Below, piece by piece: positions 1-8,244 of a stretch of DNA of 64,000 nt. Each line of letters begins with the position of its first letter. Within the stretch, counting starts at the first letter, position 1. Source of the DNA: Clostridiaceae bacterium (lineage in GTDB: Bacteria > Bacillota > Clostridia > Oscillospirales > Butyricicoccaceae); NCBI GenBank assembly GCA_018383195.1, contig JAGZOP010000011.1, forward strand, positions 7,839-71,838, in the 5' to 3' direction. A program made the position numbers and the translations under genes. The notes under the pieces are model-generated. The model did not search any database. It was given only the letters and a program-made list of their open reading frames with translations, and had not been told where the DNA came from.

Positions 1-47
1 TTCTGTCCGACATCCATCGAAACCGAAATCAATTCTGTTGAGGTCAT
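1..47 (-). CDS. N-terminal fragment of an unidentified protein, cut by window edge
   Basis: An ATG at 45-47 (minus strand) is preceded by a GAGGG ribosome binding site and opens a frame that runs off the left edge. The 15 visible residues read MTSTELISVSMDVGQ. The stretch ISVSMDVG resembles the first phosphate-binding strand of ASKHA-fold ATPases (sugar kinase/EutA-like), but this is far too short for an assignment. It follows xdhD on the same strand, with a hairpin and a promoter-like sequence in between, so it may belong to the purine locus or to the next unit. Confidence 0.5.
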   Translation of the reverse strand, partial: MTSTELISVSMDVGQ

Positions 48-79
48 ACCGTACCCTCTTCCTTTATTTCTGTATGTCA

Positions 80-108
80 AGCATACGGCATTCCATTTTA
101 AAAGTCAA
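80..108 (-). promoter_or_regulatory. Predicted sigma-A promoter for the left-edge gene
   Basis: On the minus strand TTGACT (103-108) and TATGCT (80-85) are separated by 17 bases. They lie between the hairpin after xdhD and the start of the left-edge gene. The -10 matches only 4 of 6 consensus bases. Confidence 0.4.
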
Positions 109-145
109 CAAGGGCAGCGTGTAAAATTTTACACATTTGCCCTTG
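109..145 (-). terminator. Hairpin downstream of xdhD
   Basis: CAAGGGCA and TGCCCTTG arms enclose a second inverted repeat, GTGTAAAATTTTACAC. It begins just after the xdhD stop. The U-tract on the minus strand is poor, so it may be a weak terminator or an mRNA-stabilising stem. Confidence 0.4.
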
Positions 146-151
146 CCCTTA

Positions 152-2716
152 TTATTTCCGATATGCGGTATGCGCAAGCGGAAGGCTGGTGCGAAAGTTT
201 CCATCCAGCTTATAGTATGCGCCCTGCACCGCAGGCGCTGTTGGAATCGCAGTAATTTCTCCGATGCCGACACTGCCATACGCAAGCTTTGCTTCATTCT
301 TTTCAACGATGATCGGCTGTATATCCGGCGTTTTATGTGCTCGGAACAGACCTAGTGTGCCGAATTTTGCCTTCGGCATTCCATTTTCCAATGGAAAATC
401 TTCTGTCAACGCAAACCCAAGGCTCATGACAACGCCGCCCTCAATCTGCCCCTCTACTGAAAGCGGATTGATTGCCCGACCGACATCATGTGCCGCTACC
501 ACTTTTTCTACGGTACCGTCTTCGTTCAGGCAGACTACCTGTGTTGCATATCCATACGCAACATGCGAAACAGGATTCTTTTTCGGGGCGCCCATGGGAT
601 CGGTTACCGCCAAATATGCGCCATGAAACTCTTTCCCGTTGAGGGCTTCAAGCGGCTGATCTCCCAGTTCCTTCATCAAGTCTTCGCATGCTCTGCGGCA
701 GGCTTCTCCTGTGATCAATGTCTGGCGGGAACCCGATGTTACACCCGAATCCGGCGCATAACGGGTTTCTGCTGCTTCATAAACAATGGACTCTACCGGC
801 ATCCCTGTCGTCTCGCAGGCAACCTGTAAAAGAACCGTTCCAAGCCCCTGACCGATGCACGATGCGCCGGTACGAATATGGATTTTACCATTTTCCACAG
901 TCAGTCTGCAACGTCCCCAATCAGGAAGTCCGACACCTACTCCGGCATTTTTCATTGCACAAGCAATTCCTGCGCGGGGATGCTGCTCAAAAATATCCTT
1001 TACAGCTTCCAGAGTTTCGACCAGTGCCGTACCCGGATCGGCAATTTGTCCGTTTGGTAATTCCTGACCGGGACGGATTGCGTTGCGGTAACGAATTTCC
1101 CATGGAGAAATGCCGACCATTTCCGCTAGCAGGTTGAGATTGCATTCTGTTGCAAAACAGCTTTGGGTCACGCCAAACCCACGAAACGCGCCTGCGGGTG
1201 GATTATTCGTATAAACCGCAGTACCATCAATAGAAATATTCTGGTAATTATATGGCCCCGCTGCATGGGTGCAGGCACGCTGCAAAACTGGACCGCCCAG
1301 CGATGCATATGCTCCGGTATCCGCGATGATGGTTGCCTTCATACCGGTTAGATAACCATTTTCATCACAGGCAGTTGTAAATTTCATCTTCATGGGATGA
1401 CGTTTCGGGTGGATTAGAATACTTTCCTGTCTCGTTAACTTTACTTTAACCGGACGTCCGGTCATCCAGGCAAGCAAGGCTGCGTGATGCTGCACTGTCA
1501 TATCTTCCTTGCCGCCGAAGCCACCGCCAACCAGCGCATTGATGACATGCACCTTTTCAGGAGGGATTCCAAGCATCAGCGCACACTCATTTTGCGTTGC
1601 ATAGACCCCTTGGTCGGATGAATAGATCGTCACTTCCCCTGCAACACGGTCCGCCCATGCGACTGCACATTCCGGCTCTAAAAAGGCATGTTCCGTAAAG
1701 GGGGTTTCATATTCACGGGTCACAACGTGCGCAGAATTTTTAATCGCTTCATCGGCGTCCCCGCGTACCAAATGTTCAAACGCCAGAATATTTCCTTCTT
1801 TATGAACAAACGGCGCGCCGCGTTCCATAGCCTTTACCGGGTCAAAAATCGCAGGCAATTCTTCGCATTCAATCTTTACCAGTTTTTTCGCCTGTTCCAC
1901 CGCATCCATAGTCTCGCCGCAGACCAATGCAATTGCGTCCCCAAGATAACGGGTAATGTTGCCAACCTGAATTAGCGTCGCCCAATCATGCTTGATATGT
2001 CCAATTTTATTTTGTCCGGGAATATCCTCCCATGTTGCAACGCATAAAATCCCCGGCACCTTTTCTGCCTCGCTTTTATCAATAGATAATACCCGCGCAC
2101 GCGGATACGCGGAGCGAACTGCCGACCCATAAACCATGCCCGGGAAATCCGAGGAAGAGAAATCATCCGCATACCGACCGGTTCCGAGGACTTTATCCCG
2201 CACATCAATCCGCGCCGCCCTTTGTCCAATACCTGTAATCTTTTCCGGCGCAGGAATGGGGGCGCCGGTACGCTTGATTTCTGCAGCAATTTCAACTGCA
2301 TCAATGATTTTTTTGTAGCCTGTACAGCGACAATAATTGTTGCGCAGCGCATACGCAATTTCAACCCGGGTCGGATTTGGGTTGACATCCAGCAGCGCTT
2401 TCGTACAGATCACCATGCCCGGGATGCAGAATCCGCATTGCACGGCACCTGCCGCACCATAGGCATAAACATAGAGTTCTTTTTCATAATCTGTCAGACC
2501 TTCGACTGTTTGAATGGTTTTTCCATCCAAACGCGAAATTCGCTGTACGCAGGCTTTGACAGGCTTTCCATCAATCAAAACTGTACAAGTGCCGCAGGCG
2601 CCTTCGGAGCATCCATCTTTGACCGATTTGAGTCCAAGATCGTTTCGCAGCACATCAAGCAGCTTGTGATCCTGCTCAAACGTATATTCTTTACTATTAA
2701 TGGTGAGCGTAAACAT
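152..2716 (-). CDS. xdhD: Molybdopterin hydroxylase, xanthine dehydrogenase family (XdhD-like), [2Fe-2S] and Mo domains fused
   Basis: The 854-residue protein joins an N-terminal [2Fe-2S] domain (Cys36, 41, 44, 56 in a CxxxxCxxC...C pattern, then Cys94, 97, 129, 131) to a molybdenum-cofactor domain (about 165-854). The Mo domain carries GGGFGGKED near 397, NPPAGAFRGFG near 505 and the catalytic-type Glu820 in GIGEITA. It lacks the FAD domain of classical xanthine dehydrogenase, like E. coli XdhD and the selenium-dependent xanthine dehydrogenase family. Those enzymes hydroxylate or reduce purines, and some carry a labile selenium ligand, which sequence cannot show. It is the last gene of ssnA-ygfK-hydA-xdhD, six bases after hydA, with a GAGGTG ribosome binding site. 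The purine role is inferred from family and neighbours; the exact substrate is uncertain. Confidence 0.92.
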   Translation of the reverse strand: MFTLTINSKEYTFEQDHKLLDVLRNDLGLKSVKDGCSEGACGTCTVLIDGKPVKACVQRISRLDGKTIQTVEGLTDYEKELYVYAYGAAGAVQCGFCIPGMVICTKALLDVNPNPTRVEIAYALRNNYCRCTGYKKIIDAVEIAAEIKRTGAPIPAPEKITGIGQRAARIDVRDKVLGTGRYADDFSSSDFPGMVYGSAVRSAYPRARVLSIDKSEAEKVPGILCVATWEDIPGQNKIGHIKHDWATLIQVGNITRYLGDAIALVCGETMDAVEQAKKLVKIECEELPAIFDPVKAMERGAPFVHKEGNILAFEHLVRGDADEAIKNSAHVVTREYETPFTEHAFLEPECAVAWADRVAGEVTIYSSDQGVYATQNECALMLGIPPEKVHVINALVGGGFGGKEDMTVQHHAALLAWMTGRPVKVKLTRQESILIHPKRHPMKMKFTTACDENGYLTGMKATIIADTGAYASLGGPVLQRACTHAAGPYNYQNISIDGTAVYTNNPPAGAFRGFGVTQSCFATECNLNLLAEMVGISPWEIRYRNAIRPGQELPNGQIADPGTALVETLEAVKDIFEQHPRAGIACAMKNAGVGVGLPDWGRCRLTVENGKIHIRTGASCIGQGLGTVLLQVACETTGMPVESIVYEAAETRYAPDSGVTSGSRQTLITGEACRRACEDLMKELGDQPLEALNGKEFHGAYLAVTDPMGAPKKNPVSHVAYGYATQVVCLNEDGTVEKVVAAHDVGRAINPLSVEGQIEGGVVMSLGFALTEDFPLENGMPKAKFGTLGLFRAHKTPDIQPIIVEKNEAKLAYGSVGIGEITAIPTAPAVQGAYYKLDGNFRTSLPLAHTAYRK

Positions 2717-2722
2717 TTAGGG

Positions 2723-4087
2723 TCACCTCGACTGTCCTCGTTTGATATAGCGTCCCTGTCCTCGAAGGACTAGTTCTCCATCCACAACAGCATGTGCTCC
2801 TCGCAGAAATACATCGCGAACGCTGCCCGATGTATGGAATCCTTCATACGGAGTATAATCACAGTTCTGCATCTGCGTTTGTGCCGAAATGACCGTATCC
2901 CGATGTGGATCATAAATCACAAGATCTGCATCGCTGCCGACAGCGAGGACACCTTTTTGCGGATAGAGCCCGAACATACGCGCCGGCTCTTCTGCAAGCA
3001 TCCGGCAGAGTGCTGATGCCGAAATTTTACCGGATGCGACAGCTGCGGTGTACATCACAGCCGGACGGTGTTCAATCCCGGGCATTCCGTTTGGAATCTG
3101 TGTAAAATCTTCGCGCCCAAGTTCCTTTTGCCCATTGAAATTGAAAGCGCAGTGATCGGTAGAGATAATATCGATTTCTCCGGCAGCAATCGCTTGCCAC
3201 AAGCAATGCTGATCCTGTGCCGAACGAAGCGGAGGGGAACATACATACTTTGCAGCCTCAAAATCCTGTCTTTCATAAACGCTTTCGTCAAGTGTCAGGT
3301 ATTGCGGACAGCTTTCCACATAGACTTTTTGCCCCCGTTTGCGTGCCATGCGGATTTCTTCCAGACCGTCTTCTGTGGACAGGTGTACCACCCATGCAGG
3401 GGCACCCGCAAGTTCTGCAATACGCAGAAAACGACCGACTGCCTCTCCCTCGATGATGCTCGGGCGTGTTTTTGGGTGCCATTCCGGACCGGTATGCCCT
3501 TCGGAAACCGCGTTTCTGCGCAACTCGTCCAATACCGGACCATTCTCGCAATGTACGCCTAAAATGCCGCCAATACGTTTCATCTCGCACAGAATTTCAT
3601 ACATTTCGCAGTCGTTAACCATCAGCGCATCATAAGCGTAATAGCATTTGAACGATGTCACGCCTGCCGCCGCCATTTCATGCAGTTCCGCGCGTGTATG
3701 CGCATTCCAATCGGTTACAGCCATGTGAAAGCCATAGTCGCAAGAGCAGTTCCCATCTGCGCGCTGATGCCATATATCCAAAGCGTGTGCAAGCGTATCT
3801 CCTCGATCCTGCGTAGCAAAATCGATCAACATTGTGGTGCCGCCTGCAAGCGCCGCGGCAGAACCGGATGCAAAATTGTCCGACGTTACAGTGCCGGATA
3901 CCGGCATGTCAAGGTGCGTATGTCCGTCAATAAAGCCCGGAAACACCAGACAGCCGGATGCGTCAATGACCTTATCCCCTTCCAGCCCATGCCCAATGGC
4001 GCGGATTGTTTCACCTTCTATCAAGATATCTGCCTGATATTGATCATTTCCCGAAATAAGCTGACCGCCTTTTACTACGGTTTTCAT
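2723..4087 (-). CDS. hydA: Dihydropyrimidinase / hydantoinase-family cyclic amidohydrolase
   Basis: A 454-residue amidohydrolase of the D-hydantoinase/dihydropyrimidinase family, which opens cyclic ureides. Visible metal-site features are GHTHLD (His56, His58), the lysine that is carbamylated in this family (Lys147 in TSFKCYY), His179 in GVHCENG, and a later STDHCAF aspartate. Length is normal. Its ATG overlaps the ygfK stop by four bases (ATGA), so translation is probably coupled. In the anaerobic purine-degradation clusters known from gut bacteria and E. coli (ygeWXY-hydA-ygfK-ssnA-xdh) this enzyme hydrolyses a ring intermediate. That is its likely job here. Confidence 0.92.
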   Translation of the reverse strand: MKTVVKGGQLISGNDQYQADILIEGETIRAIGHGLEGDKVIDASGCLVFPGFIDGHTHLDMPVSGTVTSDNFASGSAAALAGGTTMLIDFATQDRGDTLAHALDIWHQRADGNCSCDYGFHMAVTDWNAHTRAELHEMAAAGVTSFKCYYAYDALMVNDCEMYEILCEMKRIGGILGVHCENGPVLDELRRNAVSEGHTGPEWHPKTRPSIIEGEAVGRFLRIAELAGAPAWVVHLSTEDGLEEIRMARKRGQKVYVESCPQYLTLDESVYERQDFEAAKYVCSPPLRSAQDQHCLWQAIAAGEIDIISTDHCAFNFNGQKELGREDFTQIPNGMPGIEHRPAVMYTAAVASGKISASALCRMLAEEPARMFGLYPQKGVLAVGSDADLVIYDPHRDTVISAQTQMQNCDYTPYEGFHTSGSVRDVFLRGAHAVVDGELVLRGQGRYIKRGQSR

Positions 4088-5709
4088 ACGTTTTGCCCTC
4101 CCTGATTCAGGAATACATCGATTACTTGACGCACTTCTTCTGGCAGTGCAGAAACATCAGTACCTGTTTGTCCTAGGTATCGATATTTTTCATGCCCGAA
4201 AAAACCGTCATTCTGTGAAGATTCAAAATCTTCCAAAGTATCGAAATAAGTGAACTTATCTCGATACGGCACATAACCGAACGGACACAAACATGCGCAG
4301 TTGCCGCATTCGTTGCAATAGGAATCCATGTGAATAGCAGATTTGAGGTCGGGAAGCGGGAAATTTGCGCGATTTGGACAGACATCCACACAGTTTTTAC
4401 ATTTGAAGCATGCAGCCGGAGGTGCTGTTTGATTCCTTGCGCGCGATTTCTTTTCCTGCTTTTGATAATATGGATCTGAAAGAATGGAATCGCACAGTGC
4501 ACGCAGCTTTTCGCAATCGACCTGATGCGGAATTCTGTCTGGCACCAACGCCGCCAAGCGCGTGAGATTTTGATATCCTCCTGTTTTCAGCAGCAATGTT
4601 GCGACGGTAACAGGCGCAATCCCGCACGCAAGCACCGATGCAATATTGTGCGGATCAATCCCGCCCGAAAAGGAGATTGGCAATCTGCCGCTGGTTGCCT
4701 CGCTCAGTGCCTTTGCAACATGAATGGCGAGCGGGAACAGCGGTTTTCCAGACATGTACATTGCGTCCCCGGACAATTCCCCGTGCCGAATCTCGACCGG
4801 AAATGTATTCGTTAGTTTGACGCCAAACGAAAGCCCCTTCTTTTCTGCAAGCCGCATAAGGCGATGAATCATGTCTACCGCATCTTCCAGCTTCATATCA
4901 TGTTCAAAATGAGTAGTATCAAATACCATATAGCCGTAGCCGAGCTGATCGAGCAGGCTGCGCACAGACCGATACCCAATCAGTGTAGGATTGCATTTAA
5001 TATAGGTGTGAAACCCCTTTTCTTCGATCAGATAAGATGCAATGCGCTCAATTTCATCCGATGGGCAGCCGTGCATGGTGGACAATGTGACGACGTTGGA
5101 AATATGGGGGTCTATCCTACGGATATACGCTGCATCTACATGCTCAAAAAGCGGCAAGGCACACTCGGCTTCGTGCAGGCACTGCGCCCAGAACGCACTG
5201 CCCGACGCGTCTTTCATGGTATTCAAAAAAGTGTCGATCTTTGGACTTTGAATTCCGGCAAGGTCATAACCGACACTGACATGAAACTGGAAATTACAGT
5301 CCCAACCAAACTCGCGCGCAAGTAACCAGATTGCCACATATCCTTTGATATACTCCTCGGCAGCTTCGGCTACCGTCAGCTCAGTTGACCATTCGGTGTT
5401 GTATGCCTCTCCGTCCACATAAATGCATGGCTTGACGATGCCAAGTTCTTCGCCTTCCATAATTTGCACAGTTTTAAGTTCAAACACACGCGCACCAGCG
5501 GCAAATCCGGCAAGTAAATTCTGCGCAAGCTGTGTATGCGGACCGGCTGCCGGTCCAATCGGTACCGACAAGGGTCTGCCCGCAAGCTGCATGCAATTGG
5601 AGGAAGCCTCGTGCACAGGCACATGAAACAGGCTCTTCTGTTTGCGGTATTCCCAAAGTGCATTTTCCAGCAATGTTTTGAAAGGAATCCCTCTCATTTT
5701 ATCACTCAT
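4084..5709 (-). CDS. ygfK: Short YgfK-type iron-sulfur oxidoreductase lacking the central FAD/NADPH module
   Basis: A 541-residue homologue of YgfK (about 1,030 residues in E. coli). The N-terminal part (about 1-400) matches the dihydroorotate-dehydrogenase-like barrel, with IGPAAGPHTQLAQN near 51 and LSTMHGCPSDEIE in the middle. The C-terminal part carries two ferredoxin-type cysteine sets (Cys434/437/440/444 and Cys465/468/471/475; motifs CKNCVDVCPNRAN and CNECGNCACLCPFG). The glutamate-synthase-beta-like FAD/NADPH module that separates these parts in E. coli is absent; they are joined by a ~30-residue charged linker. The frame is intact, so this looks like a real architecture. YgfK is needed for anaerobic purine breakdown in related clusters. 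Overlaps the ssnA end by eight bases. Confidence 0.88.
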   Translation of the reverse strand: MSDKMRGIPFKTLLENALWEYRKQKSLFHVPVHEASSNCMQLAGRPLSVPIGPAAGPHTQLAQNLLAGFAAGARVFELKTVQIMEGEELGIVKPCIYVDGEAYNTEWSTELTVAEAAEEYIKGYVAIWLLAREFGWDCNFQFHVSVGYDLAGIQSPKIDTFLNTMKDASGSAFWAQCLHEAECALPLFEHVDAAYIRRIDPHISNVVTLSTMHGCPSDEIERIASYLIEEKGFHTYIKCNPTLIGYRSVRSLLDQLGYGYMVFDTTHFEHDMKLEDAVDMIHRLMRLAEKKGLSFGVKLTNTFPVEIRHGELSGDAMYMSGKPLFPLAIHVAKALSEATSGRLPISFSGGIDPHNIASVLACGIAPVTVATLLLKTGGYQNLTRLAALVPDRIPHQVDCEKLRALCDSILSDPYYQKQEKKSRARNQTAPPAACFKCKNCVDVCPNRANFPLPDLKSAIHMDSYCNECGNCACLCPFGYVPYRDKFTYFDTLEDFESSQNDGFFGHEKYRYLGQTGTDVSALPEEVRQVIDVFLNQGGQNV

Positions 5710-7042
5710 AATTTTTCACTCCCAGAGCATCCCAGAGCCGCGCAGACTGCTTACGGCATTCGTACATAATTTTTTCTTCATCCACACATTGAATTTCGCG
5801 GTTCAGCATCAATACACGACCGTGACCAATTGTCGTTGTGATATTACGTCCATTCATGCCAAACAGCATATGTCCGTTTATATTGTTTGCATTCAGCGGC
5901 GTGAACGGCTGATAGTCAGACACAATAAAGTCAGCGTGTGCGCCGGTCTGAATTATACCAAATACGCCTCCAAAATGCCGTCCTGCCAAGTCGGAATTAT
6001 TTTTCAGCGCCATGTCAAAGGTTTCATTCCAGCCTACAGACGGATGCTTATTTTCATGCTTCATCAGCACATTCGCATGTTTCATAGATTCCAACATATC
6101 GCTTGTAAAGCCATCTGTCCCTAAGCCTACGGTTACGCCTGCTTCAAATAATTTCAGTACATCGGTTGCACCAACTGCATTTCCCATATTGGACTGGGGA
6201 TTATGAACGACCGCCGTATTTGTTTGCGACAAAAGCTTCCGATCGGAATCAGTTAGATAAACACAGTGTCCGCAAATGGTCTGTGAACCTAAAATCCCAT
6301 GCCGCGCCAAGCGTTCGACTACGGTTTCATGAAAATGCTCCCGGCAATGATCTCTGTCGTAAGCGCCTTCGCATACATGGATATGGAATCCGGTTTCGGC
6401 ATGTTCTTTGGCGTATTCCATTGTTTCCTCTGAAATGGTAAACGACGCGTGCATTCCGCACATTGCGGCGAGCAAGCCGCTGGAATCCTTTTTACAATTC
6501 TGTGCAAAGTCCAAATTCTCCTGAATCGACTGTCTGGATTTTTCTGTGCCGTCCCGGTCTGAAATTTCATAGCACAGGCAGGAGCGCACTCCGGTATCAA
6601 CCGCTGCCTCTGCAATCATTTCCAAACTGCCCGGAATTTCGCAAAAAGATGCGTGGTGATCAAAAACCGTAGTGACGCCCGAGCGAATGCATTCGAGTAA
6701 TGTCATATATGCTGAATATCGGGTCATCGGACGGTCCAAATGCCGATCGATGTTCCACCACGTTCCGTCGAGCACCTCGAGAAAATTTGTCGGATTGTTT
6801 CCCGGAATAGATAACCCGCGTGCAAAAGCCGAATAAATATGATGATGTGCATTGATAAATGCAGGCATAATGAGTCCGCCACGCGCGTCAATACGCTTTG
6901 CATCAGGATGCGATTCCAACATCTCATCTTCTGTGCCGACTGCCAGAATGGTATCTCCATCCCAGACAATAGCGCCGTCAGAAATCATAGGGTTTGAAGA
7001 GTCTCTTGTAAAAACTGTGCCATGATATAAAATCTGCTTCAC
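5702..7042 (-). CDS. ssnA: SsnA-type aminohydrolase
   Basis: A 446-residue metal-dependent hydrolase of the SsnA/chlorohydrolase (ATZ/TRZ) family. It shows HHHIYSAFARG (about 66-76), DHHASF, a His in HIHVCEG, and the LGTDGFTSDM signature. I chose the GTG at 7040-7042 because GGGGAGGT lies at the right distance upstream; an in-frame ATG 48 bases earlier lacks such a site. A consensus promoter lies 60-90 bases upstream, so this gene begins the second transcription unit of the purine locus. SsnA is conserved in purine-degradation clusters, where it is thought to act on a ring-containing intermediate. Confidence 0.93.
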   Translation of the reverse strand: MKQILYHGTVFTRDSSNPMISDGAIVWDGDTILAVGTEDEMLESHPDAKRIDARGGLIMPAFINAHHHIYSAFARGLSIPGNNPTNFLEVLDGTWWNIDRHLDRPMTRYSAYMTLLECIRSGVTTVFDHHASFCEIPGSLEMIAEAAVDTGVRSCLCYEISDRDGTEKSRQSIQENLDFAQNCKKDSSGLLAAMCGMHASFTISEETMEYAKEHAETGFHIHVCEGAYDRDHCREHFHETVVERLARHGILGSQTICGHCVYLTDSDRKLLSQTNTAVVHNPQSNMGNAVGATDVLKLFEAGVTVGLGTDGFTSDMLESMKHANVLMKHENKHPSVGWNETFDMALKNNSDLAGRHFGGVFGIIQTGAHADFIVSDYQPFTPLNANNINGHMLFGMNGRNITTTIGHGRVLMLNREIQCVDEEKIMYECRKQSARLWDALGVKNYE

Positions 7043-7101
7043 TGCTCCGACCTCCCCACTGTGAATCGTCCAAATTGGTCGAACAACCAAATCTTTTTCT
7101 C

Positions 7102-7130
7102 AGTGTAACATTTTTATACACTTTGGTCAA
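7102..7130 (-). promoter_or_regulatory. Sigma-A promoter of the ssnA-ygfK-hydA-xdhD unit with overlapping inverted repeat
   Basis: On the minus strand TTGACC (7125-7130) and TACACT (7102-7107) are spaced by 17 bases. An imperfect dyad with GTGTA and TACAC half-sites spans the spacer and -10, a usual place for a repressor. It follows the arcC terminator, so the locus is split into two units. Confidence 0.65.
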
Positions 7131-7202
7131 GTATTCTCTTTCACACAGACATTAAAACGACATTATGCACAAAAATGATCTGAGATTCTGTATGATTTGC
7201 AA

Positions 7203-7235
7203 AACGCCGAATGTCAGTTAAAAGCATTCGGCGTC
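7203..7235 (-). terminator. Rho-independent terminator after arcC
   Basis: The ACGCCGAATG and CATTCGGCGT arms form a 10-bp stem just after the arcC stop, followed on the minus strand by a short T-run. Confidence 0.7.
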
Positions 7236-7242
7236 AATGAGA

Positions 7243-8178
7243 TTATTCTATGATCGTTCCTGTTTTCCCTTCAATACCCTCTTTGGCTTTTTCAAGCAGA
7301 GTAATAAGCGCACGCCGACCCGGAGCAGATTCGGCAAACTTGATTGCAGCTTCCACTTTGGGCAACATGGAGCCTGGTGCGAACTGACCTTCGGCACAAT
7401 ATCTCCGTGCTTCCTCTGTGGTAATATGATCAAGCCATTTTTGATCCGCTTTTCCGAAGTTTACCGCACATTTTTCGACTGCGGTTAAAATGATTAAGAG
7501 GTCTGCATCGACCTGCTGTGCAATCAGGCACGAGCAAAAGTCTTTGTCAATTACAGCGCTGGTACCGCGCAGCGCAGCGCCGTCACGGATCACGGGAATT
7601 CCTCCTCCGCCGCCGGCAATCACGACTTGTCCCGCCTGAAACAGCGCACGAACAGTATCAATTTCTACGATGTCACGCGGTTTGGGGCTTGCTACGACAC
7701 GACGCCAGCCGCGCCCTGCATCCTCCATCATGACATATCCCTTTTCCTGTGAGAGTTTTTTTGCCTCTTCCTCGCTCATAAAACGACCAATCGGTTTCGT
7801 TGGAGATTCAAATGCCGGATCATGGGGATCGACTACAACCTGCGTAATGACAGTTGCGCACGGCTTGGGAATGCCGCGCAGCAGTAACTCCTCACGCAGC
7901 GCGTTCTGCAAATCGTAACCTATATAGCTTTGGCTCATTGCAACACAGACCGACAGAGGGATCACAGGAAAATCCTGTTCGACAACACGAGTCAGTTCAT
8001 TTACCGCATGATGGATCATGCCCACCTGCGGACCGTTGCCGTGCGATACAATGACTTGATGCCCCTGTTCAATCAAATCTACAATGGCTTTGGCGGTATG
8101 CTTGACTGCTGTCATCTGCTCTGTCAAACTATTGCCAAGGGCATTCCCGCCGAGTGCAATGACAATTCTCTTTCCCAT
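7243..8178 (-). CDS. arcC: Carbamate kinase
   Basis: The 311-residue protein has the amino-acid-kinase fold of carbamate kinases: IALGGNALGN near 7, SHGNGPQVGMIHHA near 45, and VVIAGGGGGIPV near 200. It makes ATP from carbamoyl phosphate and ADP, releasing ammonia and CO2. Its place next to ygeW suggests it harvests energy from a carbamoyl group released during purine ring breakdown. A GC-rich hairpin (CGGGG/CCCCG near 8210) lies between ygeW and arcC. No arginine deiminase genes are nearby, which supports the purine role over arginine fermentation. Confidence 0.95.
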   Translation of the reverse strand: MGKRIVIALGGNALGNSLTEQMTAVKHTAKAIVDLIEQGHQVIVSHGNGPQVGMIHHAVNELTRVVEQDFPVIPLSVCVAMSQSYIGYDLQNALREELLLRGIPKPCATVITQVVVDPHDPAFESPTKPIGRFMSEEEAKKLSQEKGYVMMEDAGRGWRRVVASPKPRDIVEIDTVRALFQAGQVVIAGGGGGIPVIRDGAALRGTSAVIDKDFCSCLIAQQVDADLLIILTAVEKCAVNFGKADQKWLDHITTEEARRYCAEGQFAPGSMLPKVEAAIKFAESAPGRRALITLLEKAKEGIEGKTGTIIE

Positions 8179-8244
8179 ATGAAAGGCTCCTTCTCAAAAT
8201 ACACGAGCGGGGTATTGTCCCCGCCCTGTATAAAAATTCAACTT

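Noticed and set aside
152..2716. Selenocysteine codon in xdhD
   Set aside because: No in-frame TGA is present; any selenium would be a labile cofactor, not encoded.
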